NCBI GenBank assembly: GCA_029961685.1
Contig: JARWKL010000010.1
Location: 28,800,111-28,864,110, forward strand
Length of the DNA: 64,000 nt
DNA from: Aristolochia californica
Taxonomy: Eukaryota > Streptophyta > Magnoliopsida > Piperales > Aristolochiaceae
Reading direction: 5' to 3'
Below the pieces are notes generated by a model. The model had not been told where the DNA came from. It made no database searches and was given only the letters and a program-made list of their open reading frames with translations. The position numbers and the translations under genes were made by a program. Positions 9,206-20,994 of this stretch are shown here, piece by piece. How positions within the stretch are numbered: position 1 is the stretch's first letter; each line of letters begins with the position of its first letter.

Positions 9206-10501
9206 GTGTTTATGAATTTTAGGCGATTGAATTTGTGGATTTCCATGGATACTATGACAGACGATGAAAAGGTTGCAATTATGGTTGCATTCACAACTTT
9301 GATGATCGCCATGGAAAGATACTATATGTACCATTGCAACAGACGTGTACCACGTTCTTGTGGGATGAATGGTCCATTGTATTTGCAAAAGGCACTAGAC
9401 AAGTCTCCAGTTAAATTTCGTAAAGTGTACAGGATGAACCAACTGGTATTTCACAAATTCGCAGATATACTTTCTAGTAAAGGGTTTTTATTAGCCACAA
9501 AGACCATCTCAGTTGAAGAACAACTTGCATATTTCCTCCTAACTGTTGGTCAAGGACAAGTGTATAGTGTCACAACAGAGATGTTTGATAGATCAAACTG
9601 GACGATAAGTAAGTATTTCAACAAGGTGTTGGATGCAATCCTCAAACTTCAATCTGATTACGTCAAACGGCCTTCGGAACGCACACACTCGAAGATTTTA
9701 ACAAATTCAATGTTTTATCCCTACTTCAAGGTAACATCACTTCCTATAACTAAATAATTTTACATTAATATACAAAATGTGATGGTTGCATGTTCATTTG
9801 ATATGCAATTCACTTATGTATTTGCTGGATGGGAGGGGTCAGCAGCCGATTCCCGTGTATTGAAGGATGCATTGACTCGTCAAGATAAAATCTTTGTACC
9901 TGAAGGTAAGTAATATATTTTTATGCAGTACTTTTTTATCTATTTTATCTTCAATTATTTTATGTGGTATATAATTTTTATTATAGGAAAATATTATCTA
10001 GTCGATGGTGGTTATGCAAATCTTCCGGGATTTTTGGCTCCATATCGAGGAACCCGATATCATCTGCAAGAATTTGGAGATAATATTCCTAGAAATGAAA
10101 AAGAATTATTCAACCGAAGACATTCATCTTTACGGAATATTATTGAGCGAACTTTTGGTGCTGTAAAAGCTCGATTTCAAATATTAAAAGGCACTCCTCC
10201 ATTTTCTTTTAAGATCCAGGTGAAAATTGTACATGCTTGTTGCATATTGCACAATTATATACGTGCAGAAGATTATGATGATATATTTGAAGATGAAGAT
10301 GATGATTCGGGTGGCGAACTCGGTGGAGGAGGTGATGCGGTCCAATTAGGTGCAATGGATGATACAGACAGTGACGATTGCGATGATCTTGAGGATGTGG
10401 GTAGCCAAGTAACAAGCATTCGGAGGCAGAGTGCATTAGAATCCACAAGAGCCGCACAATTTCGAGATGCCATATCGACATCCATGTGGAACGATAAATG
10501 A
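9206..10501 (+). pseudogene. Harbinger DDE transposase (DDE_Tnp_4 type) with internal deletion
   Basis: Three blocks read as one protein. Block 1 (9206-9730) is the N-terminal region ending FYPYFK at a GT donor. Block 2 (about 9779-9905) reads from VMVACSFDMQ through GWEGSAADSRVL, holding the second catalytic Asp, to FVPEG and a GTAAGT donor. Block 3 (9987-10501) runs from KYYLVDGGYANLPGFL through ERTFGAVKARF, which holds the catalytic Glu, and ILHNYI to an acidic tail. In this family about 40 residues with the first catalytic Asp (GAIDGTH-type motif) should lie between block 1 and block 2. Here only about 48 bp of AT-rich intron-like sequence separates them and no such motif is encoded. The deletion removed the intron acceptor and the start of the next exon. 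Catalysis is therefore very unlikely. The true start could be a later ATG, such as the one beginning MDTMTDDEK. Confidence 0.8.
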
Positions 10502-11097
10502 TGGTTTACTCTTATTACTTTTGAACATGCATAATTTATATGTACTAAACTTGTAACTCGTTGATTGTAATATTAAAGGCACGAACTCGTTATTTGAATA
10601 ATTTTTTTAGGTTATTTTAAAAGTTGTATATGTATTTATTTATTATTTTATTTTATTTTATTACTATATTAAACTTCATATTTAAGTCTCTGGTAAATAA
10701 AATATAATTAAAGTATGCATTTGATTAATATATCATCATTAATTATGTCAAAATATATTATTAATTAATACAATACAAATCTATCTTATGTTATTAATAT
10801 AATATTTTTTATTCATTAATCAGAATTTTTTTATTCACTCTATTGTATTAGTGATTTAATAGTGGTAATTAAAATATTGTTAACTCAGACACTTTGGTTT
10901 AATTAGTTCATTTTTATAATTATTAAAATTAATAATTTAAATTTCTATAAGATGAAGATGAAGATGAAGTTGTCTTGACTAACACCCTATTTCAAAGATT
11001 TCGAAGATGAAGTTGTTTTGACTAACACCCATTTCGAAGATGAAGATCATGTAGATACATAAGATGAAGATGAAGATGAAGATCAAATTTTCATTTT
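10502..11097 (+). other. AT-rich 3' tail of Harbinger copy 1 with GAAGAT repeats
   Basis: Non-coding tail. It contains two clusters of GATGAAGATGAAGATGAAG (near 10952 and 11062) and two copies of a TTGACTAACACCC motif (near 10974 and 11017) that resembles the terminal repeat itself. These sub-terminal motifs may be transposase binding sites. Confidence 0.5.
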
Positions 11098-11113
11098 GTT
11101 GACTAACCCCCCC
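11098..11113 (-). repeat. Right terminal inverted repeat of Harbinger copy 1
   Basis: GTTGACTAACCCCCCC, the inverse of the left end. It is followed by AAA, which also precedes the left end. Confidence 0.7.
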
Positions 11114-11310
11114 AAAGAAAAGGTCGTAAAAAAGATTAAAATCTGCTGATGAGGAACTCTCACATCCTTGACTTTGAAGCTCCCAATGGAAACTTCCTGA
11201 TAGTTAACACTCCTCCATATCCCTTGGGCGGCTGTAGGAATTAGAGCTGAAACTTCACGGAAGAGATGGGGTTTGAGATTTGTAGTTCTTACTTGTAAGA
11301 AGTTAGGGTG
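11114..11310. other. Short intergenic gap
   Basis: About 200 bp between Harbinger copy 1 and the first SIRE-like LTR. Nothing coding seen. Confidence 0.35.
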
Positions 11311-12730
11311 TGAAAATGATTAGACTTGACTCGTTCTTGGATTTTGATGATAAGAAGCATTAAACTATATAAGCCAAAAAATTGTAATTTATAGCATTTT
11401 AGATACACTTCCTTCAATTGTTTCAATTATAAGGCCTATGAGGAGCAATAGATAAATCCGACACAAGACCTCAAGCTTGAGTGAAGAGTTAGTCACATTG
11501 AAGAAGCACAATGGGAAAAACAAGATTTGTAGTATTAGAGTTTAAGCAAAATTAAAAATTTCACAAGAACTTTACCTATGTAAAGTGGTTAGTTGTCTAG
11601 TTTCTAAAACTTAGACATTAATTTATTTTTCGAGCTTAGGACATGAAAAATAATTCAAAAACCATGTTTTCCAATCTCATAGAAATATTTTGGATATTTT
11701 CATTCACTTAGTTTTAGATTTAATCATCCAAAGAATTTGATTTTAAACATTACAAAACAACATGATTAATCAACCTATACAAGGCTCGATCGATCATACG
11801 TTGGCATCATGCCTACAACATACAGGATTGATCAATCGACTCTTGGGCATGCTCAATCAACTAGAGTGCTACTAGCTCAACCTATAAAGTATGATTCATC
11901 AACCCTCATAAAGCATGATCGATTGACCCTCATAATGCATGATCAATCAACCCACTATGCATTATCGATCATAACACTAAAAATATAGTTGTTGGAGGTC
12001 GACTAATCAATCAATGAAAAGGCATGATTGATCAACCACCTGTGAACCTTTATAGTAACAATCCAAATTGATTGTTTTAGCCAAGAAAGTTATAAATAAC
12101 TTATCTCTCATAAGTTAATGAGCATTTATTGCCAATCCTAGTCACTCAAAGATTATGTTTAAGTGCATTCCTTCAATCTTATCTATTTGCAAGAGAAATT
12201 TTAATTTTCATTCAAATTTCCTCAAACCGCTTGCGTTGACTTGGTATTCTTGGATCTCTCCACTCCAAAATCATTTCATCTTTGTGCGTAAAGTGATGGA
12301 AGCTTGGTGATACTTGAGGAGTGGCTATCTCTCCTTTGAAGGTATAAGTTTTCGATTTATCTTTTTTATTTTCACATTCAAACAAAGGTTTTTTTTTCTC
12401 GAAAAGTATAGAAAGGAAACTACCTACTTAGTTGCATTCAATCTTTTTGGTAGAAATTTTATTTATGTAATAGGTATTGCACTTGGCTTGTAGAGAGCTA
12501 GAATATCTTTACTTGTAATTTCAACTAATAAAGTCTATTAATTAAAAAATTTCGAGCAAGGGTTTTTGGGTGGCGATTACCATTAAGGGAACATTGAAGA
12601 CAAAAACTCTTGGCCTCCTCGTAATTTGTGTATTTTACATAAGTTTTTTAATTTTATTATGCACATTTAAAATAATTTTTTATTTAATATTCTCAATTGG
12701 CCCCCTCTTGAGAAGCCACCCAAACCAAGA
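11311..12730 (+). mobile_element. SIRE/Maximus-like Copia LTR fragment, copy A
   Basis: This aligns with the solo LTR at 62420-63592. The 5' part has TTGGATTTTGATGATAAGAA, typical of SIRE-type LTR starts. The middle has a series of GATCGATC/GATTGATC palindromes (11785-12045), then ATAAATAACTTATCTC, then GTGATACTTGAGGAGTGGCTATCTC. The 3' part has AGCAAGGGTTTTTGGGTGG and ends CCCTCTTGAGAAGCCACC. No internal retrotransposon genes flank it. Exact borders are uncertain because no target duplication was found. Confidence 0.6.
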
Positions 12731-12859
12731 TTGAGATCATTCAAAGAAAAAATATTACTTTATTTATTTAATAAAAATATATATTAAATTTCAAATATGA
12801 CCTAATTTTTTATTAGTTCCCTATTACAATTGTCTTCAATTTTCTTTTGCTAAAAAAAT

Positions 12860-14840
12860 TTCTTCATCTTTTGTGCTCCCCCTTTTTTGAATATTTTGTT
12901 CACATAACAATTACCACAACATGTGGAACACAATACCTCTTTCTTGTATTTCTTCTTCTACTTCTCCCCCTTAAGTTAGGAAAAAAGAAAGAACATAGAG
13001 ACCCAACTTGAACAAAATACAATGCAGGAGAAGAAAATCACTCCTAGCCGTACAACAAAGCTCCATACACTAGTCAAAACAGTCTAAGTCTAAAACACAC
13101 TCCGTTCAATTTTAAAGGCAGAAAAAGTGCCCAATTTTAGGGTTTAACAAAGAGACTATTCACTTTTTAAGGGTAGCTCAAACACAAATCACCTCTTGGG
13201 CGAAGAATAAAAGACTTGACTCAAGCTGGATGTTGGGCACGCTCCTATACTTTTTTAGGTAGTGAATCTAGGCATTGTTTTGAAATGATAAAAAACACAA
13301 CATGATAAACTAAAGAAATACTAGAGGAAAACAACTTTAACCGAAAGGAGGTGACTATGCAACACTCATACAACCTAAGTGATTTCTTTTTTCCTTTTTG
13401 AAAAATTGGGGAGACTATGATGGTAGAACTTAATGAAATTGACTAAGTATAACTTTTTTGGGGTGGCCACAATTTTTCGGCATTAACTATGCGAAAGATA
13501 CACAACCAAATAAAAAAAACGCAAAACTTGAAAACAACATTGAAACAAGATATTGCATATCTTGAATGAGCACATAATGGAGTGATTAAGTCTAACAAAA
13601 ACTCTATAATAAGAAGATAAATCTGGCTAAAAAACTTAGATTTTAGGCAAAAAAAAAAAAAACTCAATTCACGTCAAAGCATTGAGAGATAGTAGAAGAG
13701 AAAATAGGAAAAAAAAGATTATTTGCGGAACTGACCATTGGTATTTCTGATATCAATATCCCAAAAAATATAGCTCAAGCCAAAAAGGTTTGTTGCTCAA
13801 GAAACTACACTCAAATATATTTAAATTTATATATAATTTGAAATAAAAATCTTTGATCTTGAATCATTGATGACCTCTTGATTTTCTTCATTCTATAGCT
13901 TAACCCTTGTCGACTCCATTGTGAATATCTCCTTTAATATAGATCGTACTGACATGAAAATTTCTTCTTCTGAAACTAGAATTTGATACCTTTCGTCAAA
14001 GTATAATTTTTTTCTTAAAATATACTTCTTTTGAGAGAAATAATCTAATAGATTTTGGACCCTATAATCTAACTGAACTGAGTACTCTTTCTTACCTTTT
14101 TGAAATTTATATCTCCCTTTAGAAAATTCATATTGATAAGATAAGGTATAAAATAGACTTACAAATATGTTTTTTGACATATAGTCTCCATATAAAATCT
14201 TAAAAGGACTCAAAATGTGGAGCTTTCTGCTGCTTATCGAACCTCTTTTGTTGTTTGACATTTGCTACTTTAAATATCGATTTCTCTTTGTAGAAAAATC
14301 TGATTTAAAAATTATTTTTGAGGTTGAAAGTAGACTCAAAGATATTTCCTTCAATGTATAATTTTTAAAATGAAAAGGGAGGATTATAGATAGATAGATC
14401 AGAAAATGATCACATTATCTCTATGGGTTGGCCGAGTAAACTCATATAACCCAATCGGATACCATGTTGAATTTTTGGAAAAGAGAAAAACTTCACTGAC
14501 TTGATGTAATTTGAGTGCGTGAGCTTCTATTTATAAGAGAGGAAACAAGTAGAATCCAATTACAATTAAACTACCCTTGTCCCAATTACACCCAAAGCTA
14601 AATACTAAAAGATAAGTCCTAGAATAATTGAACAATTGAGGTTAAATATATGACTAAAATAACTAAAACACCTTTAACTGAGACTCTTCTATGAGACCTC
14701 CCCCTCTAATACTCCTATATGATTACACCATATTAATTCTAGCTTTGTGAGACTTCTTACTGTGAGAGTCATGTAAGACTCTTCCATATATGCTCTTGAA
14801 TAATAGTAAAACTTAATAGAGTTGACAATTTTTAAAACTA
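12860..14840 (-). mobile_element. Non-autonomous LTR retroelement remnant, relative of 54898-58178
   Basis: On the minus strand an LTR end (14465 rightward to about 14840, with TATTTATAAGAG near 14530) is followed by a primer-binding-site-like GGATACCATGTTGA (14457-14470; initiator-Met tRNA type). The far internal region (12960-13290) aligns with 55330-55620 of the nested element. Both contain CACTCCTAGC, CTCCATAC-CTAGTC, GGGCAC(G/A)CTCC and TAGGTAGTG in the same order after a pyrimidine-rich CTTCTCCCCCTTA tract, read as the polypurine tract of the minus strand. No gag or pol motif is visible. The distal LTR is missing or truncated by LTR copy A. Confidence 0.55.
13893..14261 (-). CDS. Hypothetical 122-aa open frame inside the retroelement remnant
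   Basis: An uninterrupted frame just downstream of the putative primer-binding site, rich in Lys, Tyr, Ser and Phe. I see no gag, zinc-knuckle or protease motif and do not recognise it. Its place matches where a gag-like or leader frame would be in a retroelement, but AT-rich DNA can give such frames by chance. Low confidence that it is a gene. Confidence 0.15.
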   Translation of the reverse strand: MSNNKRGSISSRKLHILSPFKILYGDYMSKNIFVSLFYTLSYQYEFSKGRYKFQKGKKEYSVQLDYRVQNLLDYFSQKKYILRKKLYFDERYQILVSEEEIFMSVRSILKEIFTMESTRVKL

Positions 14841-16498
14841 AGTATTTCATATACCTTACCTTCAAGAGACATGCATCTCAAGGTCTAAAGCTTCAAAATG
14901 AATTGAGCCAACTCAAGACCACAAACATCATGGAAAGTCTACTCTTGAAGAAATACCCTTGAAGAAGAAGGCAATGTGAAGAGTAGAGTTTAGGAGTCAT
15001 TGATGTATATCAAAACTCAATCCATGTAAGAGAGAGTCATCCAAACTCCTATTTAAGGTACAATGTTAAACATAGAGCTTCAGGACATTCATTGCATCTG
15101 TACATATTTCAAAACATTATATACATTTTTTTAAACTATTTGAGCACTTAGGATTATTCATTTTCATACTTTCAAAGTTAAATTAAATGAATTGACATTG
15201 GAATGATCGATCAACCTCTAAAAATAATTGATCATCCAGAAGTGCATAAGCCAAGTTTATAAAGCATGATCGATCAACCTAACTCGATTGATCGATCATC
15301 TAGAACATGGCTATTTCATGCTATAAAGCATGATCGATTAGTCCAAGTGGGATGATCACCTTGCATTATGCAATAGGAAGATTTTGATCTATCAATCCAT
15401 CGATCAATAAAGCATGATTACCTTGCATTACAAAGCATGATCAATCATCCTACTTAGACTGATCGATCATCTCACTTGGATTGATTGATCAATACTATCT
15501 AGCCAAGCAAATTATGTATTGAAGGATTGATCATCCCACATGACTAATCAATCGGACATAAGCTTCCAAGTCAGAGACATAAAGCATGATTGATCATAGG
15601 AAGTTCACTGATCAATCATATTTGCATTGCACTGCCATAGGGAATTTTGATTGATCGATCATACCATGGCCCTAATCGATCAACTTAACATGTCAGGCCC
15701 AACGGGAATATTTTGATCGATCAATCCATCGATCAATAAGTTACATCCAGACAGAAAAATAGTTGTTATACACAATTGATCAATCAACCCAAACACTAAC
15801 TTTTGCAAATAGATAAAAACAACTAGTTTGGCTTGGGGAAGTTATAAATACCCCACCAAACCTCACATAGAGAAGTTAACGATCATTTATTGGAAAATCT
15901 TTAAGCCTTTATTCTCAAATTTTTGTAATTCTTATCTAAAGTGCTTTTGAGTGAAAGAGAGTCATCATCTTGCAAAATTTTCTATTATTTCCTTACATAT
16001 CATTTAGACAAGCTCTCATACACACATTGTGTTGCAAAAGAGTGGATTCTTAGATCTCTCAAGGAGAAGATACTCTCCAAGTGAGGGTGTAAGTGATTTT
16101 TCCTTTCTTTGATTTTATTGTGTGAAAGGTTCATCTAGAATATGTTTAATCTAGATAGAAAGGGTCAGCTAGAACTAGAATCTAGTCAATCTCTTGGGGA
16201 GAATGTATTTGTAAAAGTGTGTATTTGAGCTACGCGTGACTTAAAGAAAGCCAAAATCTCTTTGGGTAAATTCAACCTATTAGAGCTTCCATAGTGGAAT
16301 TTTTCATGCAAGGGTTTGTGGGTGGTAAATACCAATAAGGGAACATAGATAACAAATTTTTTTGCGTCTCTTATGGTATGTCATTGATTATTTACATTGA
16401 AATTGCTATATTGCATGTTTTACATTACATGCCTTACTTAAGTTTTTAATTTTTAATTCTTAATTCACCTTCCTCTTGAGAAGCCACCTAGGTCAACA
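14770..16498 (+). mobile_element. SIRE-like LTR, copy B
   Basis: Aligned to the solo LTR at 62420. The AAGGTCTAAAGCTTCAAA phrase is at about 14880. It carries the densest set of GATCGATC palindromes (15205-15785), then TTATAAATACCCCACCAAAC (15850-15869), AAGAGTGGATTCTTAGATCTC, GGGTTTGTGGGTGGTAAATA, and the end TCCTCTTGAGAAGCCACC to GGTCAACA (16498). It runs directly into the Copia LTR/PBS segment. The left border is approximate and no target duplication was confirmed. Confidence 0.6.
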
Positions 16499-16666
16499 TT
16501 CACTACAAAAACAAAATCTCATTTCCTCTCTTCTTGTCACACTTGAGCTTCTCCTTTCACCACCTTCCTTCTCTCTTTTCTTCTTCTTTCACAACACACT
16601 TTCTATCTCTTTTTCTCCCCTCTCTCTTAATCAAAGGTTGTGTTAGTGGCATCATAAGATTCAACA
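16499..16666 (+). mobile_element. 3' part of a second Copia LTR
   Basis: A pyrimidine-rich U5-like stretch ending GATTCAACA at 16666, immediately followed by a primer-binding site. Its upstream part is not distinguishable from LTR copy B. Confidence 0.5.
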
Positions 16667-16681
16667 TGGTATCAAGCAGAG
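16667..16681 (+). other. Copia primer-binding site (initiator-Met tRNA type)
   Basis: TGGTATCAAGCAGAG directly follows an LTR end CAACA. The canonical plant Copia primer-binding site is TGGTATCAGAGC, so this copy has a small insertion. Confidence 0.55.
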
Positions 16682-17589
16682 GTCTTAAGATTCTAAGTTG
16701 TTTTCCTGCTTGGTTTACATAGAAAGCTGCATGGGACAAGTTATTGCTGAGTTACTGAAATTGATCAAAACAAATAATTGTTTCAACTCGGTTTTTTGTG
16801 ATCTTCTATATCTGAAGTCTAAAACACATAGTATACACGTGTAACACTTTATTTAGCAACATGCCTCATGGGTTTTCATCAGAATTTAGTCTGATTCATT
16901 AACCCATGAATGCACATTATCATTTGCTTAAAGATTCTTACGTATCTTGCACTACCTGAGAGCTATAGAAGTTAAAGCTCACCGTTACTCCTTCCAACAT
17001 GGGTAGATTAAACTAAGAAAGTGTCTGGCTTCATCTGCTTGATGTTTAATCTAAATCTACTGCATCTCTTTTAATGAATTGGCTGTGAAATCGTATAAGT
17101 GCAGTTGAAGTTGTTCCATACATTGCTGCTAAGGTTCTCATCAAAGACTGCTAAATTCAAGTGCCATTGCTGTTCTGAAATCTGAGAAAGAACCTCAAGG
17201 AGTTTTGGAAAACTCCTGCACAGTGTAATGGTGTTTTGAGGATCGGATCAATCTAAGTCTTCTTAAATTTTGTTTACCTTGCTCTCCGGCTTAGCCTACT
17301 CGAGCTTCAGTTTGAGTCCTACTTGAATAAGGACACTACATTGAGTATTGAGTTGAGTCTCTTCTTGGACAAGATTTTCCGGTTTTTAATCTTATCGTGA
17401 TGGTGTCCCTCTTGACTTAGGACACAGCACTTCATCACTTAAATTACTGTTATTGCATTCAGGCAATCAAGTTGTAGTGTTTTGGTTTGGTTCGAAACTT
17501 TAAGCCTTGTTAAAGGCTTTGGTGAAATTTTGGTTGGGTGCTGCATAGGTCTCAGTCAAGGTTCATAATTTTTTTATTAGTCAAGGCTG

Positions 17590-18331
17590 TAACTCATGGC
17601 TGAAGAGAATTTTTTCACATATGTTTGATAAAATTGAGTTGCATAAGATTACCTCCTTCCCATTGAAAGGATTGACAAATTACTTGAGCTGGTCTCAATC
17701 TTTCAAGCGATTTCTTGTTACCTGAGACTTACCTAATCATCTAATTAAGCCACCTCCTATTGGGGATAAACATTATATTCTATATCATAAATGGCTTAAA
17801 GAACACACTCTTGTGATTAGCTGGTTGATTAATACTACGGAAGAACATGTGACAAATAATGTTGTCCATCTTGAAACAACGAAACTTGCTTGGGACACTT
17901 ATTCAAAACTTTACTCCAGTGTTGATAGTTAACAAAAGTTGTATGATGTTTTTCATACCATGTATAATACCAGATAGGAAGAGAATTTGCATGAATATTT
18001 TGCTAGATTCAAAGAACTTATGCAAGAATGGAAGCTTGCACAACCATAATCTATTGATATTGTAGTTCATGAGAAACAAAGAGAAGCATTATTGGCTACC
18101 ATTTGCCTTGCAAATTTGAAACCATACTTTGAAGTGGCTAAAACTCAGATTCTTAGCTCTATTACATTATCCTCATTGGGACATATGTGCTATGATTGTT
18201 CGATCCTAACAGTAGCCTCCACAACCTCAGTCATCCCAGTAGATAGGTCCACAACCATGTACACCCAAAGAATTAGACCAATTGTACAATTTGATGATAA
18301 CAAATTGGGTACCTTCAAAATATGCTACTAA
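17590..18331 (+). pseudogene. Copia gag remnant (UBN2-type)
   Basis: Reading across several stops and shifts gives a Copia gag N-terminal half: ITSFPLKGLTNYLSWSQSF near 17650, WLKEHTLVISWLINTTEEH near 17790, then KLAWDTYSKLYSSVDS, LHEYFARFKELMQEW and ALLATICLANLKPYFE. Internal stops (after the FLVT, VDS and TMYNTR segments, for example) rule out function. The gag breaks off where LTR copy C begins. No zinc knuckle, protease, integrase or reverse transcriptase follows in the window. Confidence 0.65.
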
Positions 18332-18339
18332 TGGTCTCG

Positions 18340-19879
18340 TCAGTGTATTTTAGGCACAAGGCTTCTAGTATAAATATTATGAGAACGATAATAAAAGCTT
18401 AAGACAAAAGAATGATAAATCAACTTTCCAAATCAAGACACCAAGAAAAACTACATTGAAGATCATTTCTTTGAAAAAGAACTTACTCAAAGAATAAAAA
18501 CAAAGACTTGAAGACCTAGAGTCAAAGACAAATAGGAAATCTCAAGAACTCTAGTTACGTAGGTAGATAGCCAACCAAATTTCGATTCTTAAGCAATATA
18601 TGTTATGGAGTTTTAGGGCATGCAACATTTCAAAACCAAGTTTAACCTAATGCATATGAATGTTTATAATTGTAAATCCCTCATAATAGCATACATCATG
18701 ATTAAATATAAAAATAGTATATTGACATATGGCTTGATCGATCAACCTACATAGGCTTGATCGATCAATTATGCCATGTCAAGCAAATTTCACATGGAAT
18801 GATTGATCATCCCATTTGACTGATCGATCAGACAGAACCTTGCCAGTAAGAGACCTAAAACATAATCGATCATAGAAAAAATATATTGATCAATCATACA
18901 TGTATTGCACAGCCAGAGGGAATTTCAATTGATCGATCAACCACTGGTAATGATTGATCAACTTAACTTTTCTAGACCAATGGTATTATATTGATCGATC
19001 AGTCCATCAATCAATAATTCACTGTCTGATAGAAAAATAGTCGTTATGATCGATTGATTGATCAATTACTTTTTAGTGATCGATCAAATAATGTACTTTT
19101 TTGAAAACAGGCAAATAATGGCTAACTTGAGTTGAAAAACTTATTAATAGCACTTCAAGCATCTTGATGACAAGAGTTGAGCTTTAACTTGCATATCCAA
19201 ACTCTGCAGAATTAATTTGAGCACCAAAGTTCCAATTTTACCCTTTTGGAGAGAATAACCTTCATTTTTTCTAATCTTCCTACATCTCTCAAAAATTCCA
19301 AAGCATGCTTAGTTCCATCAAACTCCTTCACTTCAATCATACATGCTTAAACATCTAGAAGCTTGGTTCTTATTTGGAGAAGGGTTGTCTCCCATATTAA
19401 GGAGAGATTGTAAGTTTATATTCTATTTTTTATTTTTATTTCTTTTACAGGTTCTCTAGTGCCTAGAAAGCTAGAGAAATTGGTTTCTAGAACCAGTAAG
19501 CTAGAAGGGGAGTGCTTGACTAGAGCCAAAATCTAGTCCTTTGTATTGAATCTAATGGGAGATTAGAAATCGTGTAATCGGGATTACATGTGGCTTAAGA
19601 GTACCAAAAACTCTTTGTAATTTTCAACTATTAGAGCATATAGTGAAAATTTTCCAAGCAAGGGTTCTTGGGTGGTGACTACCAATAGGGGATAAAAAAT
19701 CTTGTGTCACTTGGTTGTGTGCATGTGTGTTGAATGTGTTTATCTATATCGCCTTTATATGGAAAATGAGACTGATGCATTTAAATTGATCACAACTTGT
19801 ATGAACATTTAGCTTAGTTAAAATTTTAATTTATAATCTCAAATTCAACCCCTTCTTGAGAAGCCACTTGGGCTAACTA
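18340..19879 (+). mobile_element. SIRE-like LTR, copy C
   Basis: GATCGATC palindromes run from 18733 to 19090. They are followed by TTCTTATTTGGAGAAGGGTTGTCTCCC, TTGGTTTCTAGAACC, AGCAAGGGTTCTTGGGTGG and the end CCCCTTCTTGAGAAGCCACTTGGGC, all in the same order as copies A, B and D. It appears to interrupt the gag remnant. Borders are approximate. Confidence 0.6.
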
Positions 19880-20990
19880 GCTCTAGTCTATCTTCTGATG
19901 TTGTGTTTGGTCCACCATATGATACTAGACTTATAGTCATCCGTTAGGAGTCCCCCTCCTCTAGCTCTTAGCCTCTTGCACATCTCAAAGATTGTCTTCT
20001 ACTTGTGTCACCTTTTTGGCAGTCTTGTCTGCCTCAAGTTTCCCTACCACTTATGAATAGGCTTCCCGTGATCTAAGGTGAAAAATTATCATGGATGATA
20101 TGCAAGCTATGTATCACAATAACACTTAGGAACATCTTTTTAATGTTGCAACTCTTGTTAACCACGTTCATCATTTCAACAATATGACACCTGCAATAAC
20201 ACCATATTCTCAAAGAATACTACAAAGTACATGAGAATATAAAACATATTGAAGGGTCTATTATCATATGTCCTTCCTTCTAATCTACATACTTATACAC
20301 ATCTCCTAGTATCTTAAGGTACAAATTCTCCAACTGCATGAACATAAAATAGCCCAAACATACTTTGTCCCTTATACTACCCAAATCTCCCATATGTGAC
20401 TCCATATGTGGTTCTGCTCATGTATGAAGTAAGCTATCTAGCTCCCCTATTCCTCTAAAAATAATATCCACATAGATGGGTGAGCTTTTGCCCAAGAAGT
20501 CCTACTCATAGTCATTAATGAATTAAAGTAAAATAAACAAATAAAAAATCGAGGGAACTCATGTTTACAAGGTTCAATACTATCTTTTTTTGTAACCAAG
20601 CCATACAATTGAATTTACTTATATTCTTACTATTAACATAAGTCATTCATCACAAGGACTAAAAATCATTACGCAATATCCAAATAGGGAATTGATACCT
20701 CACAACAACAATCCATTTACAAGTAAAAACTTGATACAAAAAATGAATAACTTATTCACTTAAATACAATACCCACATTTTTTTTTCACAATACAAAGAT
20801 CAATGTAATAGTTCGTGTACACGAACATACCCTTGTTGGTTACTTGACAAGGTCCTTTTTCCTCACTGTAGATGAGATGCAATATTTTCATAACTAGATT
20901 TAATAAGTCCACATTTATAGTACTAGCTAGTTGCATAATCTTATCCCTCAATCGGCATCCTGAAAGAGGTCTTGATTCATTCCCCACTTA
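19880..20990. other. Decayed retroelement or intergenic sequence
   Basis: No intact frame. The sequence after LTR C may continue the Copia remnant, but translations show only fragmentary similarity that I cannot name with confidence. Confidence 0.3.
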
Positions 20991-20994
20991 GCAT

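Larger units (their letters stand above)
5394..11113 (+). mobile_element. PIF/Harbinger DNA transposon, copy 1 (nearly complete)
   Basis: The left end is a G-rich terminus running into GGGGGTTAGTCAAC (5403-5416). The right end GTTGACTAACCCCCCC (11098-11113) is its inverse. AAA flanks both sides and could be a 3-bp target duplication; Harbinger elements normally duplicate three bases. The order is: CT-rich leader with a C14 run, TTTAGGG-like array, ~530-bp tandem duplication, two-exon MYB/SANT-like gene (7585-8566), minisatellite (8722-9165), three-exon transposase (9206-10501), AT-rich tail with GAA-type repeats. A DNA-binding MYB-like protein encoded beside a DDE transposase is the classic Harbinger layout. 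The transposase carries an internal deletion, so this copy is probably not autonomous. Confidence 0.85.

Noticed and set aside
15196..15790. CRISPR-like palindromic repeats (GATCGATC clusters)
   Set aside because: Spacing and sequence are irregular, and the clusters lie inside an LTR family found four times.
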